From JAEHDI01 sp035455185 (GTDB lineage: Bacteria; Acidobacteriota; Terriglobia; Bryobacterales; Bryobacteraceae): DNA of 15,160 nt. This document shows positions 1-7,304 of the stretch, piece after piece. The position numbers and the translations under genes were made by a program. The stretch lies in NCBI GenBank assembly GCA_035455185.1, contig DATIFQ010000026.1, forward strand, positions 1 to 15,160, in the 5' to 3' direction. The notes under the pieces are model-generated. The model searched no databases. It was not told the DNA's origin and was given only the letters and a program-made list of their open reading frames with translations. The stretch's first letter is position 1. Each line of letters opens with the position of its first letter.

Positions 1-583
1 CTTGGAACGGGCTATAGGGATCCGGCACGTAGTTGAACTGGAAATACAGGCGGAGTGCCTCTGGGTCAAGCCCCAGCGGCACCCCCGCCGCCCGGAGACA
101 TTTCAGTTCGCTTGCGAAGTACAGTCCGGACGGCAGGACTGCGTAATACAGCGGTTTCTTTCCAAAACGGTCTCGTGCGAGCAACAGCCGCCGCCGTTTT
201 GCATCCCACAGGGCAAATGCGAACATGCCTCGTAGGCGGCTCACCGCGTCCGCCCCCGCGTCTTCGTACAGGTGGACCAGCGTCTCGGTGTCGCTCTGGG
301 TAGTGAACCGGTGACCTCGCGCCTCAAGGTCGTTGCGTAGTTCGCGGAAGTTGTAAATCTCTCCGTTGCAAACCACCCAGACACTTCCGTCCTCGTTGGA
401 CATCGGTTGGTGGCCGGTATTCAGATCGATGATGCTCAGGCGGCGCATCCCGATTCCGCAGCCGTCGTCGACGTGATACCCATCGTCATCGGGACCGCGG
501 TGCCGGATCTGATCGCACATCAGGCGGAGGATTTCCACTGGGGGCTCTCCCTCGCGTACAACGAATCCGGCGATGCCACACAT
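1..583 (-). CDS. asnB: Asparagine synthase-type glutamine amidotransferase, N-terminal part (C-terminus beyond left edge)
   Basis: The 194 visible residues begin MCGIAGF, which puts the nucleophilic Cys2 of a class II glutamine amidotransferase directly after the start Met. RHRGPDDDG, RRLSIIDL, NGEIYNF and SDTE follow, all conserved glutaminase-pocket motifs of AsnB proteins. ARDRFGKKPLYY and FASELK lie at the end of the glutaminase domain. The ATP-pyrophosphatase (synthetase) domain is only just entered before the window ends. The family transfers ammonia from glutamine to an activated carboxylate, classically aspartate. In capsule and exopolysaccharide loci such proteins are thought to amidate sugar carboxylates such as uronic acids, and the dehydrogenase next door makes that plausible here, by inference. 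The start is fixed by the obligatory Met-Cys. No Shine-Dalgarno sequence lies directly before it. The gene is divergent from the dehydrogenase. Confidence 0.95.
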   Translation of the reverse strand, partial: MCGIAGFVVREGEPPVEILRLMCDQIRHRGPDDDGYHVDDGCGIGMRRLSIIDLNTGHQPMSNEDGSVWVVCNGEIYNFRELRNDLEARGHRFTTQSDTETLVHLYEDAGADAVSRLRGMFAFALWDAKRRRLLLARDRFGKKPLYYAVLPSGLYFASELKCLRAAGVPLGLDPEALRLYFQFNYVPDPYSPFQ

Positions 584-621
584 AGTAACTGGGAGAACGC
601 GACAGCGCCCCGCTCCTGTTT

Positions 622-630
622 ACTGTAGCA
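622..630 (-). promoter_or_regulatory. Candidate extended -10 for the amidotransferase gene
   Basis: Read on the minus strand this is TGC followed by TACAGT, four of six matches to TATAAT with the TGn extension, 38 bases before the ATG. No good -35 is visible. This is a weak match from inspection only. Confidence 0.2.
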
Positions 631-633
631 CTC

Positions 634-682
634 GGCAGTTGTGAGGCAGTTGTGGTTCAGGCCATCGGCTTTGTGTGGCCTG
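634..682. repeat. Tandem 11-bp repeat and 7-bp inverted repeat between divergent genes
   Basis: GGCAGTTGTGA (634-644) is followed directly by GGCAGTTGTGG (645-655), ten of eleven bases identical. Just beyond, CAGGCCA (658-664) and TGGCCTG (676-682) form a perfect 7-bp inverted repeat with an 11-base spacer. Both lie in the 189-bp gap between the divergent amidotransferase and dehydrogenase genes, so they could be operator sites. No known regulator site is recognised. Confidence 0.4.
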
Positions 683-756
683 CCATGCTGGTCGACATCT
701 CGCCGCCCCACTCCACAGTCATATACCGCCCGAGTCACCGATGCCGGACAGGGGGC

Positions 757-766
757 GTGGCATACT
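757..766 (+). promoter_or_regulatory. Candidate extended -10 for a leaderless dehydrogenase transcript
   Basis: GTGG followed by CATACT (761-766) matches TATAAT at four of six positions with a TGn extension. Position 773, seven bases after the hexamer, is the G of the proposed GTG start. That is where transcription would begin if the mRNA were leaderless, which would explain the missing Shine-Dalgarno sequence. No convincing -35 is present. Confidence 0.25.
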
Positions 767-772
767 AGTTCG

Positions 773-2050
773 GTGGACACGGGCAACCGCGTAGCAGTAT
801 TTGGCCTCGGTTATGTTGGATGCGTCTCAGCGGCATGCCTTGCTCGCCTCGGACACCACGTCACTGGCGTCGATCCGGACGAGTTCAAGGTACGCAGCGT
901 GCTCGACGGCCGCGCGCCTTTTTATGAGCCGGGACTCGAGGAACTCGTGCGCGACGGTGCCAAGGCCGGTCGCCTCCAAGCGACCGTGAGCGCCGCCGAA
1001 GCTCTCGAGGATGCGGAGGTCGCCCTCCTTTGCGTTGGCACCCCATCCGAGAGGAACGGGAACCTTAGCGTCCGGCAGCTCCAGAAGGTAGCCGCCGAGA
1101 TCGCGACTTGTCTCCATTCGAGGACTGCACCGCTCGTTGTCGCGGTCCGTAGCACCGTCTTCCCGGGGACGTGCGAAGAAGTGGTGATGCCCCTCCTTGC
1201 GCCTTTTGCCGGAGTCTCTGTGCTCTCACACCCGGAGTTCCTGCGCGAAGGAAACGCTGTGCGCGATTTCCTCGCGCCGTCGCTCCTTGTCGTCGGCGGC
1301 TCGGATAAGGGCGCGCTCGAAAAGGTCGCAGGCCTGTACATCAACCTGAAGGTCGACGCCTGTCTGGTCAGCCTGCGCACCGCGGAGATGATCAAGTATG
1401 CCTGTAACGCGTTCCACGCTCTGAAGGTCAGCTTTGCTAACGAGATCGGCGCGCTGAGCGCTCGCTGCGGCGTCTCCGGCGAAGAGGTGATGGATACGCT
1501 CTGCCGCGATGTCGTGCTGAATATCTCGAGGGCGTATCTGAAACCCGGCTTTGCCTTCGGCGGCTCCTGCCTTCCAAAAGATCTGCGGGCCCTCACCTTC
1601 CGCGCTTCGCGCCTCGACCTCCAACTCCCGCTCCTGCAAGCAGTGCTCCCCAGTAACGAGCATCAACTCCAGCGCGCGATCCAGGCCGTACTCGACGCTC
1701 CGTCCAAGCGCATCGGCTTTTTCGGACTGGCTTTTAAGGAGAATACCGACGACCTGCGCGAAAGCCCGGTGGTGGCGCTGCTGGAGCAATTGATCGGTAA
1801 GGGACGTGCCGTGAGGGTGTTCGATCCGCACATCACCCTCGATCAGATCTACGGCAGCAATCAGCGGTTTCTGCTCGACGCGATTCCCCATATCGCCCGG
1901 CTGCTCGATGCCCGCTTCGAAGACACGCTCGGTTGGGCGGATCATCTGGTAATCACGCAGAAGCCCCAAGCCTCGTACTTGCGGCTCATCGACGACAGCG
2001 GCCTTCCGGTCCTAAACCTCATGGGTGGTGATTCGGCCCGGAGCAGGTAG
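773..2050 (+). CDS. Nucleotide-sugar 6-dehydrogenase, AlgD (GDP-mannose) type
   Basis: A 425-residue protein, close to the usual length for the UDP-glucose/GDP-mannose dehydrogenase family. The N-terminal Rossmann motif GLGYVG is at residues 11-16, followed by CVGTPS. The central part has EMIKYACNAFHALKVSFANE with Lys218, and GGSCLPKD with the catalytic Cys266. The C-terminal UDP-binding-type domain contains GLAFKENTDDLRESP. The family oxidises the C6 hydroxyl of a sugar nucleotide to a carboxylate with two NAD+, giving a uronic acid donor. The wording around the active site (GGSCLPKDLRALTFRAS) resembles AlgD more than UDP-glucose dehydrogenases, so GDP-mannose is my first guess, but the substrate is unproven. 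GTG 773 is chosen because the Rossmann strand follows within a few residues. The longer frame from 641 adds 44 residues without family character. Its stop abuts the stop of the convergent lyase gene. Confidence 0.93.
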   Translation: MDTGNRVAVFGLGYVGCVSAACLARLGHHVTGVDPDEFKVRSVLDGRAPFYEPGLEELVRDGAKAGRLQATVSAAEALEDAEVALLCVGTPSERNGNLSVRQLQKVAAEIATCLHSRTAPLVVAVRSTVFPGTCEEVVMPLLAPFAGVSVLSHPEFLREGNAVRDFLAPSLLVVGGSDKGALEKVAGLYINLKVDACLVSLRTAEMIKYACNAFHALKVSFANEIGALSARCGVSGEEVMDTLCRDVVLNISRAYLKPGFAFGGSCLPKDLRALTFRASRLDLQLPLLQAVLPSNEHQLQRAIQAVLDAPSKRIGFFGLAFKENTDDLRESPVVALLEQLIGKGRAVRVFDPHITLDQIYGSNQRFLLDAIPHIARLLDARFEDTLGWADHLVITQKPQASYLRLIDDSGLPVLNLMGGDSARSR

Positions 2051-4015
2051 TCAGACGGACGCCAGTTTCCACGCCAGCGCGCTGCCTTCCTCGTAGTCCA
2101 GGGAGATCTCCCGGCCGCCTGCCCGGTACACGCACCCGGTTCCCGGTCCGTCTGAAAGGGTCGCGTCTCTGGCGCCCGAAAAGTCCAGCACAGCCCAAAA
2201 CCTCGCCGGTAGTTCGCACTCTCGCTGGACGCACAGCACAGGCGCGGTCGCCTTCGTTCCAAAAACGGGTGACCGCCAGCCGAACTCAGCGCCCTCACTC
2301 AGGTCGGAGCGCTCGCCGCCCTTGAAGCTGAGAAGTGCGCTCGTCCCGATCCGAAGCGTCCCCGGAGCAACGGGTGTCACTGGCTCGCCGAAATGCCAGA
2401 ACTGCTCTAACCTGTGAAGTCCAGCGAGACCGTCAATCTGGTCCGCCACAATCAGGAGGAACGGCCGAAGCAACAGGAGGCTGCGGCGGTGCCGGATTTT
2501 CGCAAAGCTGCACTCCGCGGCCAGCCAGGCGTGGTTCGGATCCGACCTCCATCCGAGAATCCGCACCTCGGGCTTGCTCGCCCAGGAAAACGGCCCGTTC
2601 GCGACGCCCTGATCAACGCCGTCCACGCGCACGGTGTTGTGAGCGGCCGAGCCGCGAAAACAGTTTCGCAGAGCGGGATCGGCGACGTAAGTACAGGTGC
2701 CCGGATCGATCAGAATCTCGTCCGCGCCAAGACGCACTACGATGGCCAGCGTATCCGAATGGCTGTGCCCGCCCGAACCGGACCCGAACGGCCCCGCATC
2801 GCAGATGATGTGAAGCCCCTCATCTTGGATGATTGCTACACCGGCGTCGGGGAACAAACGTGCCAGAGAACTTACGGGGGCCGCTGTCCGAGGATTGTCC
2901 AAAGACTCGCCCCCCAGCCACCACGCGGCTTGCTCCCCGATGGCCGCGCGATCCGCCAGCCATTCGGGCCGGTCGAATAGGACGGCGCACGTGGCCAGCG
3001 TCGCCCGGCCGAAATGCTCCCTCGCGCCATAAGGATGAAAGAACCGGCCTCCGTCGTCGTCGCCCAGCATCGGCACTTTCCCGGTGTCGCCCATCAGCGC
3101 CGCGAGGTACTCCGCCATTCGCCTCAGCTTGCCGGTGTAGCCGGCGTCCGTTTCGCACAGAATTTGATGAAACAGAAACATGTCGAGCGCGTACAGGTGA
3201 TAGTAACTGGACTGCTCGAAGTGGCTTCCGTCTTCACGCACTTGCGCTTCCATCTGCTCTGCTACGATCTGCGCCGCTTGTCTCGCCCAGTCGCCGGCCC
3301 GTGGAAACGAGGGAAACAGGAGGCCGAGCGCATGCAGGGCGACCGCCTCGCCGAGCAGGTGCGTGTTCGGTGAGAAGTACACTGACAGGTTCGCCTCGAG
3401 GTAGGCGCCATGGCGGCAAAGCGCCGATAGAAAGCGTGCGCGGAAGCTGGACTCGAGATCAGCGCCCGCGATGTGGTAGATCCAGAGCCATGAAACCGCC
3501 CGGAAGGCGACCTCGAGCGCGCTCGCCCAGTTGATGCCGCGCATGTACGGATTCGCGTCGATCCAGTCGTCGATTTGTGCGGTAAGCTCCGCGAGGAATT
3601 CCCTCCTTCCGGTTAGTAGCCAGGCCTGCGCCAGAAGGACAAGGTGCTGGTGCCTGTTCAGCTCCCAAACGATCTTGTGATCGCCCACGGCGGCAAAGTC
3701 CAGGTAGCGGACCAACCGGAAGTAGGGCAGACCGCTCGAGATGCCATGGATGCAATCACGCCGCCAGTCGATCTCCGGGCCCGTATCGGCCACCGATCCG
3801 AACAGGGGGAAACGATGCGCCAGCACCATCTCGGCCAACGCGATCACCTCGGCGGCGAACGCCGTGTGCCGTAGCGCCTCGGCGACCGCGTCCGGATTGG
3901 GCAGCCCGGCGAGCGGTGCGGGTTCCACCGAGGTGGTCTCCGGCGGGAACGCCGCCAGGCGCAGATTCGATGCTTCCTGCCGAACACGAAATGCGATCTC
4001 CCGCGGACGCCGCAC
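2051..4015 (-). CDS. Heparinase II/III-family polysaccharide lyase
   Basis: A 654-residue protein with the two-part layout of alginate lyase/heparinase II/III-like enzymes. The helical toroid domain (about residues 90-350) contains NTHLLGEA (Asn217, His219), EDGSHFEQSSYYH (Tyr271, Tyr272, His273) and GDDDGGR (318-324), which correspond to the catalytic Asn/His/Tyr region. The beta-sheet domain carries GSGGHSHSDTLAI (His417, His419, Asp421) and LIDPGTCTY. The family cleaves uronic-acid-containing polysaccharides by beta-elimination. No signal peptide is visible, so cytoplasmic action is likely, as for many such proteins in polysaccharide synthesis loci. They may trim or recycle polymer there. 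The GTG start is the first possible one after an in-frame TGA 18 bases upstream. It is convergent with the dehydrogenase (no bases between stops) and divergent from the methyltransferase. Confidence 0.9.
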   Translation of the reverse strand: MRRPREIAFRVRQEASNLRLAAFPPETTSVEPAPLAGLPNPDAVAEALRHTAFAAEVIALAEMVLAHRFPLFGSVADTGPEIDWRRDCIHGISSGLPYFRLVRYLDFAAVGDHKIVWELNRHQHLVLLAQAWLLTGRREFLAELTAQIDDWIDANPYMRGINWASALEVAFRAVSWLWIYHIAGADLESSFRARFLSALCRHGAYLEANLSVYFSPNTHLLGEAVALHALGLLFPSFPRAGDWARQAAQIVAEQMEAQVREDGSHFEQSSYYHLYALDMFLFHQILCETDAGYTGKLRRMAEYLAALMGDTGKVPMLGDDDGGRFFHPYGAREHFGRATLATCAVLFDRPEWLADRAAIGEQAAWWLGGESLDNPRTAAPVSSLARLFPDAGVAIIQDEGLHIICDAGPFGSGSGGHSHSDTLAIVVRLGADEILIDPGTCTYVADPALRNCFRGSAAHNTVRVDGVDQGVANGPFSWASKPEVRILGWRSDPNHAWLAAECSFAKIRHRRSLLLLRPFLLIVADQIDGLAGLHRLEQFWHFGEPVTPVAPGTLRIGTSALLSFKGGERSDLSEGAEFGWRSPVFGTKATAPVLCVQRECELPARFWAVLDFSGARDATLSDGPGTGCVYRAGGREISLDYEEGSALAWKLASV

Positions 4016-4123
4016 GCTAACGCCACCCCGTCATACGCTGATCCAACGGTGTAGACATTAGCACACGACTTGCACGGGCCGCTTGGATTGACGCGGGTAC
4101 CGTTCGCCTCCTGGGGAGTTAAC

Positions 4124-4213
4124 ATGAGAGTCTTGTTCCCGCGATGGTACGTGCACTCCTTCGAAAATTGTTCACCGAGCTTCACCTATACGGTTTGTAC
4201 AGCCTCTACGTGA
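4124..4213 (+). other. Possible short upstream ORF overlapping the methyltransferase start
   Basis: GGGGAG (4113-4118) lies five bases before ATG 4124, a better ribosome-binding arrangement than anything before the methyltransferase ATG at 4144. This frame encodes only 29 residues, ends with TGA at 4213 and overlaps the methyltransferase start out of frame. It could be a regulatory leader ORF or chance. No family resemblance is seen in the peptide. Confidence 0.2.
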
Positions 4214-4785
4214 AGGGACCCTTGCGTGACGACGGCTGGTTTCGCAGCTTCGACGAGGGCCGGGCCGTGGACAAAGACGGCAACCCGGTACCGTTCATCA
4301 CATATCCTGCCATCGAATTCCTCTCCCGGCGGATCCATCCAGAAATGTCGGTTTTCGAATTCGGCTCAGGTTCGAGCACCCTGTGGTGGGCGTCCAGGGT
4401 CAGGGAAGTCGTCGCTTGCGAGCACGACCCAAAATGGTTCCTGGAAATCCGGGCGCGGGCGCGGGAAAACGTCACCGTGATACACCATCCCCTCGAATAC
4501 GGCGGCGCCTATTCAAAAGCCATCCTGAATTTCAAGGACCGCTTCGACATCGTCGTCGTTGACGGGCGCGATCGTGTGAACTGTGCGAAGAACTGTTTAG
4601 GGGCGCTCAAATTGGACGGGGTCGTACTTTGGGACAACTCCGACCGGACGAAGTACGAGGAGGGCTACCGCTTTCTGGGCGACCGTGGATTTCGGCGGCT
4701 CGATTTCGTCGGCATGTGCCCGATTATCAACGAACGGTCCCAGACTTCGATCTTCTACCGCCGCGAGAACTGCCTCGGGATCTAA
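4144..4785 (+). CDS. Small class I SAM-dependent methyltransferase of a polysaccharide locus
   Basis: A 213-residue protein. Residues 29-60 (DDGWFRSF, then VDKDGNPVPFITYP) are the N-terminal signature of small SAM-dependent methyltransferases common in glycan clusters. Motif I is FEFGSGSSTLWWAS (from residue 71), with acidic Glu93 in ACEHD suited to binding the SAM ribose. FDIVVVDGRDR (134-144) and VVLWDNSDR are the later Rossmann strands. It probably methylates a sugar or a glycan-linked intermediate. The acceptor cannot be read from the sequence. No signal peptide or membrane segment is visible. No in-frame start exists further upstream because TAA stands at 4120-4122, so ATG 4144 is used despite lacking a clear ribosome-binding site. 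It stands alone on its strand, between the divergent lyase gene and the convergent glycosyltransferase gene. Confidence 0.82.
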   Translation: MVRALLRKLFTELHLYGLYSLYVKGPLRDDGWFRSFDEGRAVDKDGNPVPFITYPAIEFLSRRIHPEMSVFEFGSGSSTLWWASRVREVVACEHDPKWFLEIRARARENVTVIHHPLEYGGAYSKAILNFKDRFDIVVVDGRDRVNCAKNCLGALKLDGVVLWDNSDRTKYEEGYRFLGDRGFRRLDFVGMCPIINERSQTSIFYRRENCLGI

Positions 4786-4786
4786 T

Positions 4787-4818
4787 GAGGAACCGCGGCG
4801 GAAGCAGCAGCGGTCCTC
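4787..4818. terminator. Hairpin between convergent methyltransferase and glycosyltransferase genes
   Basis: GAGGAACCGC (4787-4796) pairs with GCGGTCCTC (4810-4818), nine pairs with one bulged A and a 13-base loop. It sits just after the methyltransferase stop, in the 60-bp gap between convergent genes, where a bidirectional terminator would be expected. There is no T-tract, so a factor-independent terminator is doubtful. Confidence 0.3.
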
Positions 4819-4836
4819 CTCCGTGTTCTCCGTGGT
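4817..4836. repeat. Short CTCCGTG double repeat of dispersed-repeat type
   Basis: CTCCGTG occurs at 4819-4825 and again at 4828-4834, with a 9-base period. On the minus strand this reads ACCACGGAGAACACGGAGGA. From memory, similar ACCACGGAGA(A)CACGGAG strings recur between genes in several bacterial phyla, but this has not been counted here. Confidence 0.35.
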
Positions 4837-4845
4837 GAATCACTT

Positions 4846-5976
4846 TCACGCGATTCCGTACAACTCCACCACCCGGCCGACGTTCTCCGTCAGATTGAAA
4901 CGCTCCGCGGCCCGCTTCCTCCCCGCGCAACCCATTCTTTCGCGGAGATCCGGATCTCGCAGAAGGGTGAGGATGCTCGACGCGGCCTCCCCCGCGTCGC
5001 CGCGGTTCACCAGGAAGCCCGTCTCGCCGTGATCCACCAATTCAGGGATGCCGCCCACTCGTGTCGCAACAAGAGGTCTCCCCGTGGCCATTGCTTCGGC
5101 GATCACCCAGCCGAACACCTCCTCCCAGCGCGACAACTGGCAGACAACATCGGCGGCTGCGTAGACGCCCTCGGCGAAAGGGTTTTCGATGAGGCCGGTC
5201 CACGTGATATTTCCGCCCAGACCCGCCGCTTCGGCTTGACGCTGATACTCTTCCCTCCAGGAACCATCGCCCACAACCGCGAAGTGGACTTGCGGCTCTT
5301 GTTCGATCACGCGCCGGGCTGCCTCGATCAGGTCGGCGATGCCCTTCTCTGGCCGGATCCAGCTTACCTGGATGACCAGTGGACGTTCGGCCGGGATTCC
5401 GTGTTTCCTGCGGAATTCATCCCCTGTGCCGCCGACCATCGAGAAGTCCACCGCGTTGTAAACCCGCTCGATCGCCCGCGGTGGTATCAGATCATGCGAT
5501 GTGAGACAGCGCCTCCCGTATTCGGAGACGGACAACGTTCGATTCAGAGGAGCATTGATCAGACGCACGGCGGCCCGCTTCCAGAGCGGAGCGCGCCGCG
5601 GCACGTAACCCTCCGGCCATGACGACTGGTCCGTGAAGAACACGCGCTTAACGCCACACAGCCGCGCCAGCCAGGGATACGGACTGACGAATCCGGTGAA
5701 GTGGAGATGCAGAATCTCCGGCCGGCACCGGCGCAAAAGTCGGACCAGATCCGCCGACGGCTGCCAAGCGAGACTCACCGAACCGGGCAGAGTCTCAAAA
5801 GAAACGTTCGACAGCGCCAGAAAGCGCCGTACGGCTTCCGGTGGCTCACTCAGAAAGCACAGGATGCTCTCCCAGCCGTGCCGTCCCAGTTGGCTAGAGA
5901 GTTCCCGGGCGAACGCCTCATTGCCTCCAATCCGGAACGGCTCGACCCCAAAAACCGACAGTACGGCGCGTCTCAT
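4846..5976 (-). CDS. GT4-family (GT-B fold) glycosyltransferase
   Basis: A 376-residue protein, normal for a GT-B retaining glycosyltransferase. The N-terminal acceptor domain has the glycine loop FRIGGNEAFARELS (residues 14-27) and ILHLHFTGF. The linker is VYNAVD. The donor domain begins VIQVSWIRPEKGI (201-213) and contains the EX7E motif Glu286/Glu294 within EEVFGWVIAEAMATGRPLVATRVGGIPE, typical of GT4. It transfers a sugar from a nucleotide donor to a glycan acceptor on the cytoplasmic face of the membrane. Donor and acceptor are unknown. No membrane segment is evident. It starts 13 bases after the stop of the radical SAM gene and is almost certainly cotranscribed with it. A tailoring step and a transfer step are therefore probably linked. 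The start ATG is followed immediately by the first beta-strand (AVLSVFGVEPF). Confidence 0.92.
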   Translation of the reverse strand: MRRAVLSVFGVEPFRIGGNEAFARELSSQLGRHGWESILCFLSEPPEAVRRFLALSNVSFETLPGSVSLAWQPSADLVRLLRRCRPEILHLHFTGFVSPYPWLARLCGVKRVFFTDQSSWPEGYVPRRAPLWKRAAVRLINAPLNRTLSVSEYGRRCLTSHDLIPPRAIERVYNAVDFSMVGGTGDEFRRKHGIPAERPLVIQVSWIRPEKGIADLIEAARRVIEQEPQVHFAVVGDGSWREEYQRQAEAAGLGGNITWTGLIENPFAEGVYAAADVVCQLSRWEEVFGWVIAEAMATGRPLVATRVGGIPELVDHGETGFLVNRGDAGEAASSILTLLRDPDLRERMGCAGRKRAAERFNLTENVGRVVELYGIA

Positions 5977-5989
5977 CGATCGGAACGGT

Positions 5990-7114
5990 TCACTGGACGA
6001 CCGGAAGCGACAGAGTTTGTTTCTCCGCGTCGGAGCAGCGGCGATCGAGGCAGCAACCCGCTTCCCAAAAGCGCGGACGGCCCTCCCAAATGCGCCGGGC
6101 CGGCATGGTTTTCACGTTCCCGACCGGCTTCTGCCCGTTACACACGGTCACGTCTCCATTTGCCTGAAACTGGAGCGTCGTGAGCGCGGCGCACAGTGCC
6201 CGCCGCTCGTGCGCCGCGTGGAACTGCGTGGAGACCCGTAGCGAATCGGGGTTCCTGAAGTACGGGATCATCGCCTCCAGTTGCTCGTAACTGTTGTCGA
6301 TGTGCAGTCCGCCGCGTTTGAGTTCGATGAGCTGCCGGACCACTTCGGTCGCCTTCTCCGTGTCCCGCGGCCAGTTCTCGCTCGTCTCGAACCAGCGCGG
6401 GTCCTCCGGTGTATTGTAGTTCTGCTCGATCGGCTGGAAGAAGATGTGCATTCCGTCCTGAGTGGCGAACCGGGCGACTTCGCAAACTCCGTCCAGGTTG
6501 TGGGACATGACCACCGTCTTCAGCCGGACGTGGTACGGCAGCCGCTTCTCTTTCCGGACGCGAAGAAGCGTCTGAATCGTCGTGGACGTCTTCTCGAAGA
6601 ACGCGTCGCGGCCGCGAATCTTCGTATGTGTGTCGCCAATCCCGTCCAGCGAAACGGTCACTCGCCACGGCCTCGCCAGCGCCATCCGCTCGATCTTCGA
6701 CTGATCGTCCCAATAGCCGTGCGTCAGGATCTCGAGAAACAAGCCGAGTGAGGACGCGTGGGCCACGAGATCCGTTGTGAACGGCTTGAGCAATGCCTCG
6801 CCGCCGCTGAAGACCACGTGGACAGGCCCGAGCCAGCGGCGCAGATCGGTCAGCACCGTCTTCCACTGATCGGCCGTGGGAGTATCCTCCCGTCCGCGGT
6901 TCTTCCAGATATCGCAGTGCACGCACCGCGCGTTGCACAACTCCGTCAGCAGGAAAATGATCGAAACTGGCCGGCAGCGCACGGAGAACTGCCCGCCGGC
7001 CAATGTCCGTAGCCGGTAATTCACCGCATCGTGGAGGCGTTTCCGTAACCAGTTGATGCGAAAGGACATGCCTATAAATTCCGGAGCTCTTTCAGATGCT
7101 GCATCTGGAATCAT
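5990..7114 (-). CDS. Radical SAM protein with C-terminal SPASM/twitch-like cysteines
   Basis: A 374-residue protein. The cluster motif CNARCVHC (Cys60, Cys64, Cys67; CX3CX2C) binds the [4Fe-4S] cluster that cleaves SAM. VVFSGGEALLKPF is the GGE motif, and VTVSLDGIGDTH and RLKTVVMSHN are later barrel strands. The tail has Cys308, Cys325, Cys354, Cys355 and Cys360 around FQANGDVTVCNG and GNV, a SPASM/twitch-like auxiliary cluster site. Such proteins modify peptides, sugars or other metabolites. Coupling to a glycosyltransferase inside a polysaccharide neighbourhood favours a glycan role, but that is inference. Two starts are possible: ATG 7114, used here, or ATG 7069 (Met16), which removes 15 residues of little family character. 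Neither has a clear Shine-Dalgarno sequence. First gene of a two-gene operon. Confidence 0.87.
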   Translation of the reverse strand: MIPDAASERAPEFIGMSFRINWLRKRLHDAVNYRLRTLAGGQFSVRCRPVSIIFLLTELCNARCVHCDIWKNRGREDTPTADQWKTVLTDLRRWLGPVHVVFSGGEALLKPFTTDLVAHASSLGLFLEILTHGYWDDQSKIERMALARPWRVTVSLDGIGDTHTKIRGRDAFFEKTSTTIQTLLRVRKEKRLPYHVRLKTVVMSHNLDGVCEVARFATQDGMHIFFQPIEQNYNTPEDPRWFETSENWPRDTEKATEVVRQLIELKRGGLHIDNSYEQLEAMIPYFRNPDSLRVSTQFHAAHERRALCAALTTLQFQANGDVTVCNGQKPVGNVKTMPARRIWEGRPRFWEAGCCLDRRCSDAEKQTLSLPVVQ

Positions 7115-7246
7115 ACCACGGCATGTCTGAACTGGACTCTCAGCTTTGGCAGATCAGTTGCACCACCAGCTGGACATAGGATCAGATCTCCTCCGGCGGG
7201 ACTAATTACAGCCCAGGCACAGTTTGGTTGCTTTTTTCGTAACCTT

Positions 7247-7264
7247 AATGAATTGAATGAATTG
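7247..7264. repeat. Perfect 9-bp tandem repeat upstream of the acyl-CoA dehydrogenase operon
   Basis: AATGAATTG occurs twice without a gap (7247-7255 and 7256-7264), in the most AT-rich part of the 190-bp divergent intergenic region and 40 bases before the acyl-CoA dehydrogenase ATG. It lies where a promoter or operator would be expected. TTGCTT at 7228-7233 is a possible -35, but no good -10 is found at the right distance. Confidence 0.5.
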
Positions 7265-7290
7265 CAGGTGATCTTAGCCCCTGCGAAAGA

Positions 7291-7295
7291 AAGGA
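7291..7295 (+). promoter_or_regulatory. Ribosome binding site of the acyl-CoA dehydrogenase gene
   Basis: AAGGA lies nine bases before ATG 7305. It is one of the few clear Shine-Dalgarno sequences in the window and supports that start. Confidence 0.6.
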
Positions 7296-7304
7296 CCTCC
7301 ACGG

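Noticed and set aside
641..772. N-terminal extension of the nucleotide-sugar dehydrogenase back to GTG 641
   Set aside because: The extra 44 residues are Trp/Cys/Arg-rich without family character, and the Rossmann strand should begin within about five residues of the start. GTG 773 fits.
7111..7302. 63-residue minus-strand frame whose TGA overlaps the radical SAM ATG, a possible precursor peptide
   Set aside because: The GTG start overlaps the acyl-CoA dehydrogenase ribosome site on the other strand, third codon positions are AT-rich unlike the neighbouring genes, and there is no leader/core pattern. It more likely reflects the open intergenic promoter region.
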